A DNA stretch of 6,688 bases from NCBI GenBank assembly GCA_900557635.1, contig USTB01000046.1, forward strand, positions 1 to 6,688, in the 5' to 3' direction. The notes beneath the pieces were generated by a model that saw only the letters and a program-made list of their open reading frames with translations, was not told the DNA's origin and did not search any database. This document shows, piece by piece, positions 6,187-6,688 of the stretch (the stretch's first letter is position 1; each line of letters starts with the position of its first letter). The stretch is from an uncultured Eubacteriales bacterium (GTDB taxonomy: Bacteria; Bacillota_A; Clostridia; Oscillospirales; CAG-272). Both the position numbers and the translations under genes were made by a program.

Positions 6187-6215
6187 TTGTAAAGAGGAAA
6201 GATATTTGCTATAAT
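6187..6215 (+). promoter_or_regulatory. Extended -10 promoter for miaB
   Basis: TTGTAA (6187-6192), a 17-base spacer, then TATAAT (6210-6215) with an upstream TG (TGCTATAAT), which makes it an extended -10 promoter. Transcription should start near 6222, about 42 bases before the ATG at 6264. Confidence 0.85.
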
Positions 6216-6263
6216 TTATTGGATAATATTTCGCCGGTCAAAGAGAAAACAAGAGGATTCCAC

Positions 6264-6688
6264 ATGAAACAGATCACCGTTTCCGAGCAGGAAATCGCAC
6301 GTCAGAACGCCGTAATGGATCAGGTGGCGCTGAGCCTTGCGGGAAATGCGCCCGTCTTTTATATCCAGACCTTCGGCTGTCAGCAGAATGAGGCGGACAG
6401 CGAACGCCTTGCGGGCATGGCACAGCGCATGGGCTATACCGTATCGGACGATCCGTCGCAGGCGGATCTGATCCTGGTCAACACATGCGCCATCCGCGAG
6501 CACGCGGAACTAAAGACCCTCTCCGTCACGGGGCAGTTCAAGCATCTCAAGGAAAAGAAGCCCTCCCTGCTCATCGGCATGTGCGGGTGCATGGTGTCCC
6601 AGGAGCATCGCCGCGACGACGTCAAGTATAAATATCCGTATGTGGACTTCCTCTTCGGCACAGAGCATCTGTACCGCTTTCCCGAAAT
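6264..6688 (+). CDS. miaB: tRNA-2-methylthio-N6-dimethylallyladenosine synthase MiaB, 3' end cut by window edge
   Basis: The first 141 residues of a radical-SAM methylthiotransferase. MiaB adds a methylthio group to i6A37 in tRNAs that read codons starting with U, using two 4Fe-4S clusters. Only the N-terminal MTTase (UPF0004) domain is in the window: TFGCQQNEADSER with Cys39, NTCAIREHAE with Cys75, and IGMCGCM with Cys107 and Cys109. The Cys of GCM (Cys109) is the expected third ligand of the auxiliary cluster. NTCAIREHAE and GCQxNEADSER point to MiaB rather than MtaB or RimO. The radical-SAM CxxxCxxC and TRAM domains would lie beyond 6688. An N-terminal extension of about 30 residues precedes the domain, as is common in Bacillota. 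The ATG has AGAGGA (6252-6257) 6 bases upstream. Odd: GCQQN instead of the usual GCQMN. Confidence 0.93.
   Translation, partial: MKQITVSEQEIARQNAVMDQVALSLAGNAPVFYIQTFGCQQNEADSERLAGMAQRMGYTVSDDPSQADLILVNTCAIREHAELKTLSVTGQFKHLKEKKPSLLIGMCGCMVSQEHRRDDVKYKYPYVDFLFGTEHLYRFPE

Overview
The window comes from a bacterial chromosome that looks like a GC-rich member of the Bacillota, most likely class Clostridia (an Oscillospirales-like lineage is a guess). The support is strong AGGAGG-type ribosome sites, TTGACA/TATAAT promoters in AT-rich gaps, a RadC of the form seen in Clostridia, a MiaB with an N-terminal extension, and a zinc-ribbon membrane protein of a kind common in that class. The genes are GC-rich and the spacers AT-rich. 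I see no insertion sequence, phage gene, CRISPR array, tRNA or rRNA.

Layout. (1) Positions 2-2341, + strand: the 3' nine-tenths of a plasma-membrane-type (IIB) Ca2+ P-type ATPase, cut by the left edge. (2) A strong two-way terminator at 2373-2439 separates it from a convergent minus-strand unit. (3) That unit, read right to left, is a 400-residue membrane protein with a C-terminal zinc ribbon (5526-4324), galE (4297-3284) and radC (3141-2449). It starts at a perfect consensus promoter (5588-5560). A GC-rich hairpin lies between galE and radC, so radC may be partly uncoupled and have its own promoter. (4) A divergent promoter at 5646-5674 drives a small acyl carrier protein gene (5711-5953). 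(5) The acp gene is followed by a run of hairpins including two tandem terminators (6017-6090). (6) After two further small dyads, an extended -10 promoter (6187-6215) drives miaB, cut by the right edge.

The genes are housekeeping and envelope functions: Ca2+ export, UDP-galactose supply for surface glycans, a DNA-metabolism-associated JAB-domain protein, lipid or acyl-chain carriage, and tRNA thiomethylation. They do not form one pathway. The only real transcription unit is zinc-ribbon protein-galE-(radC). Nothing here amounts to a new defence or mobile system. The points most worth a second look are the uncharacterised zinc-ribbon membrane protein, the Asp-to-Ser change beside the carrier serine of the ACP, the Asn-Gly-Glu-Ser A-domain loop of the ATPase, and the heavily structured acp-miaB gap.
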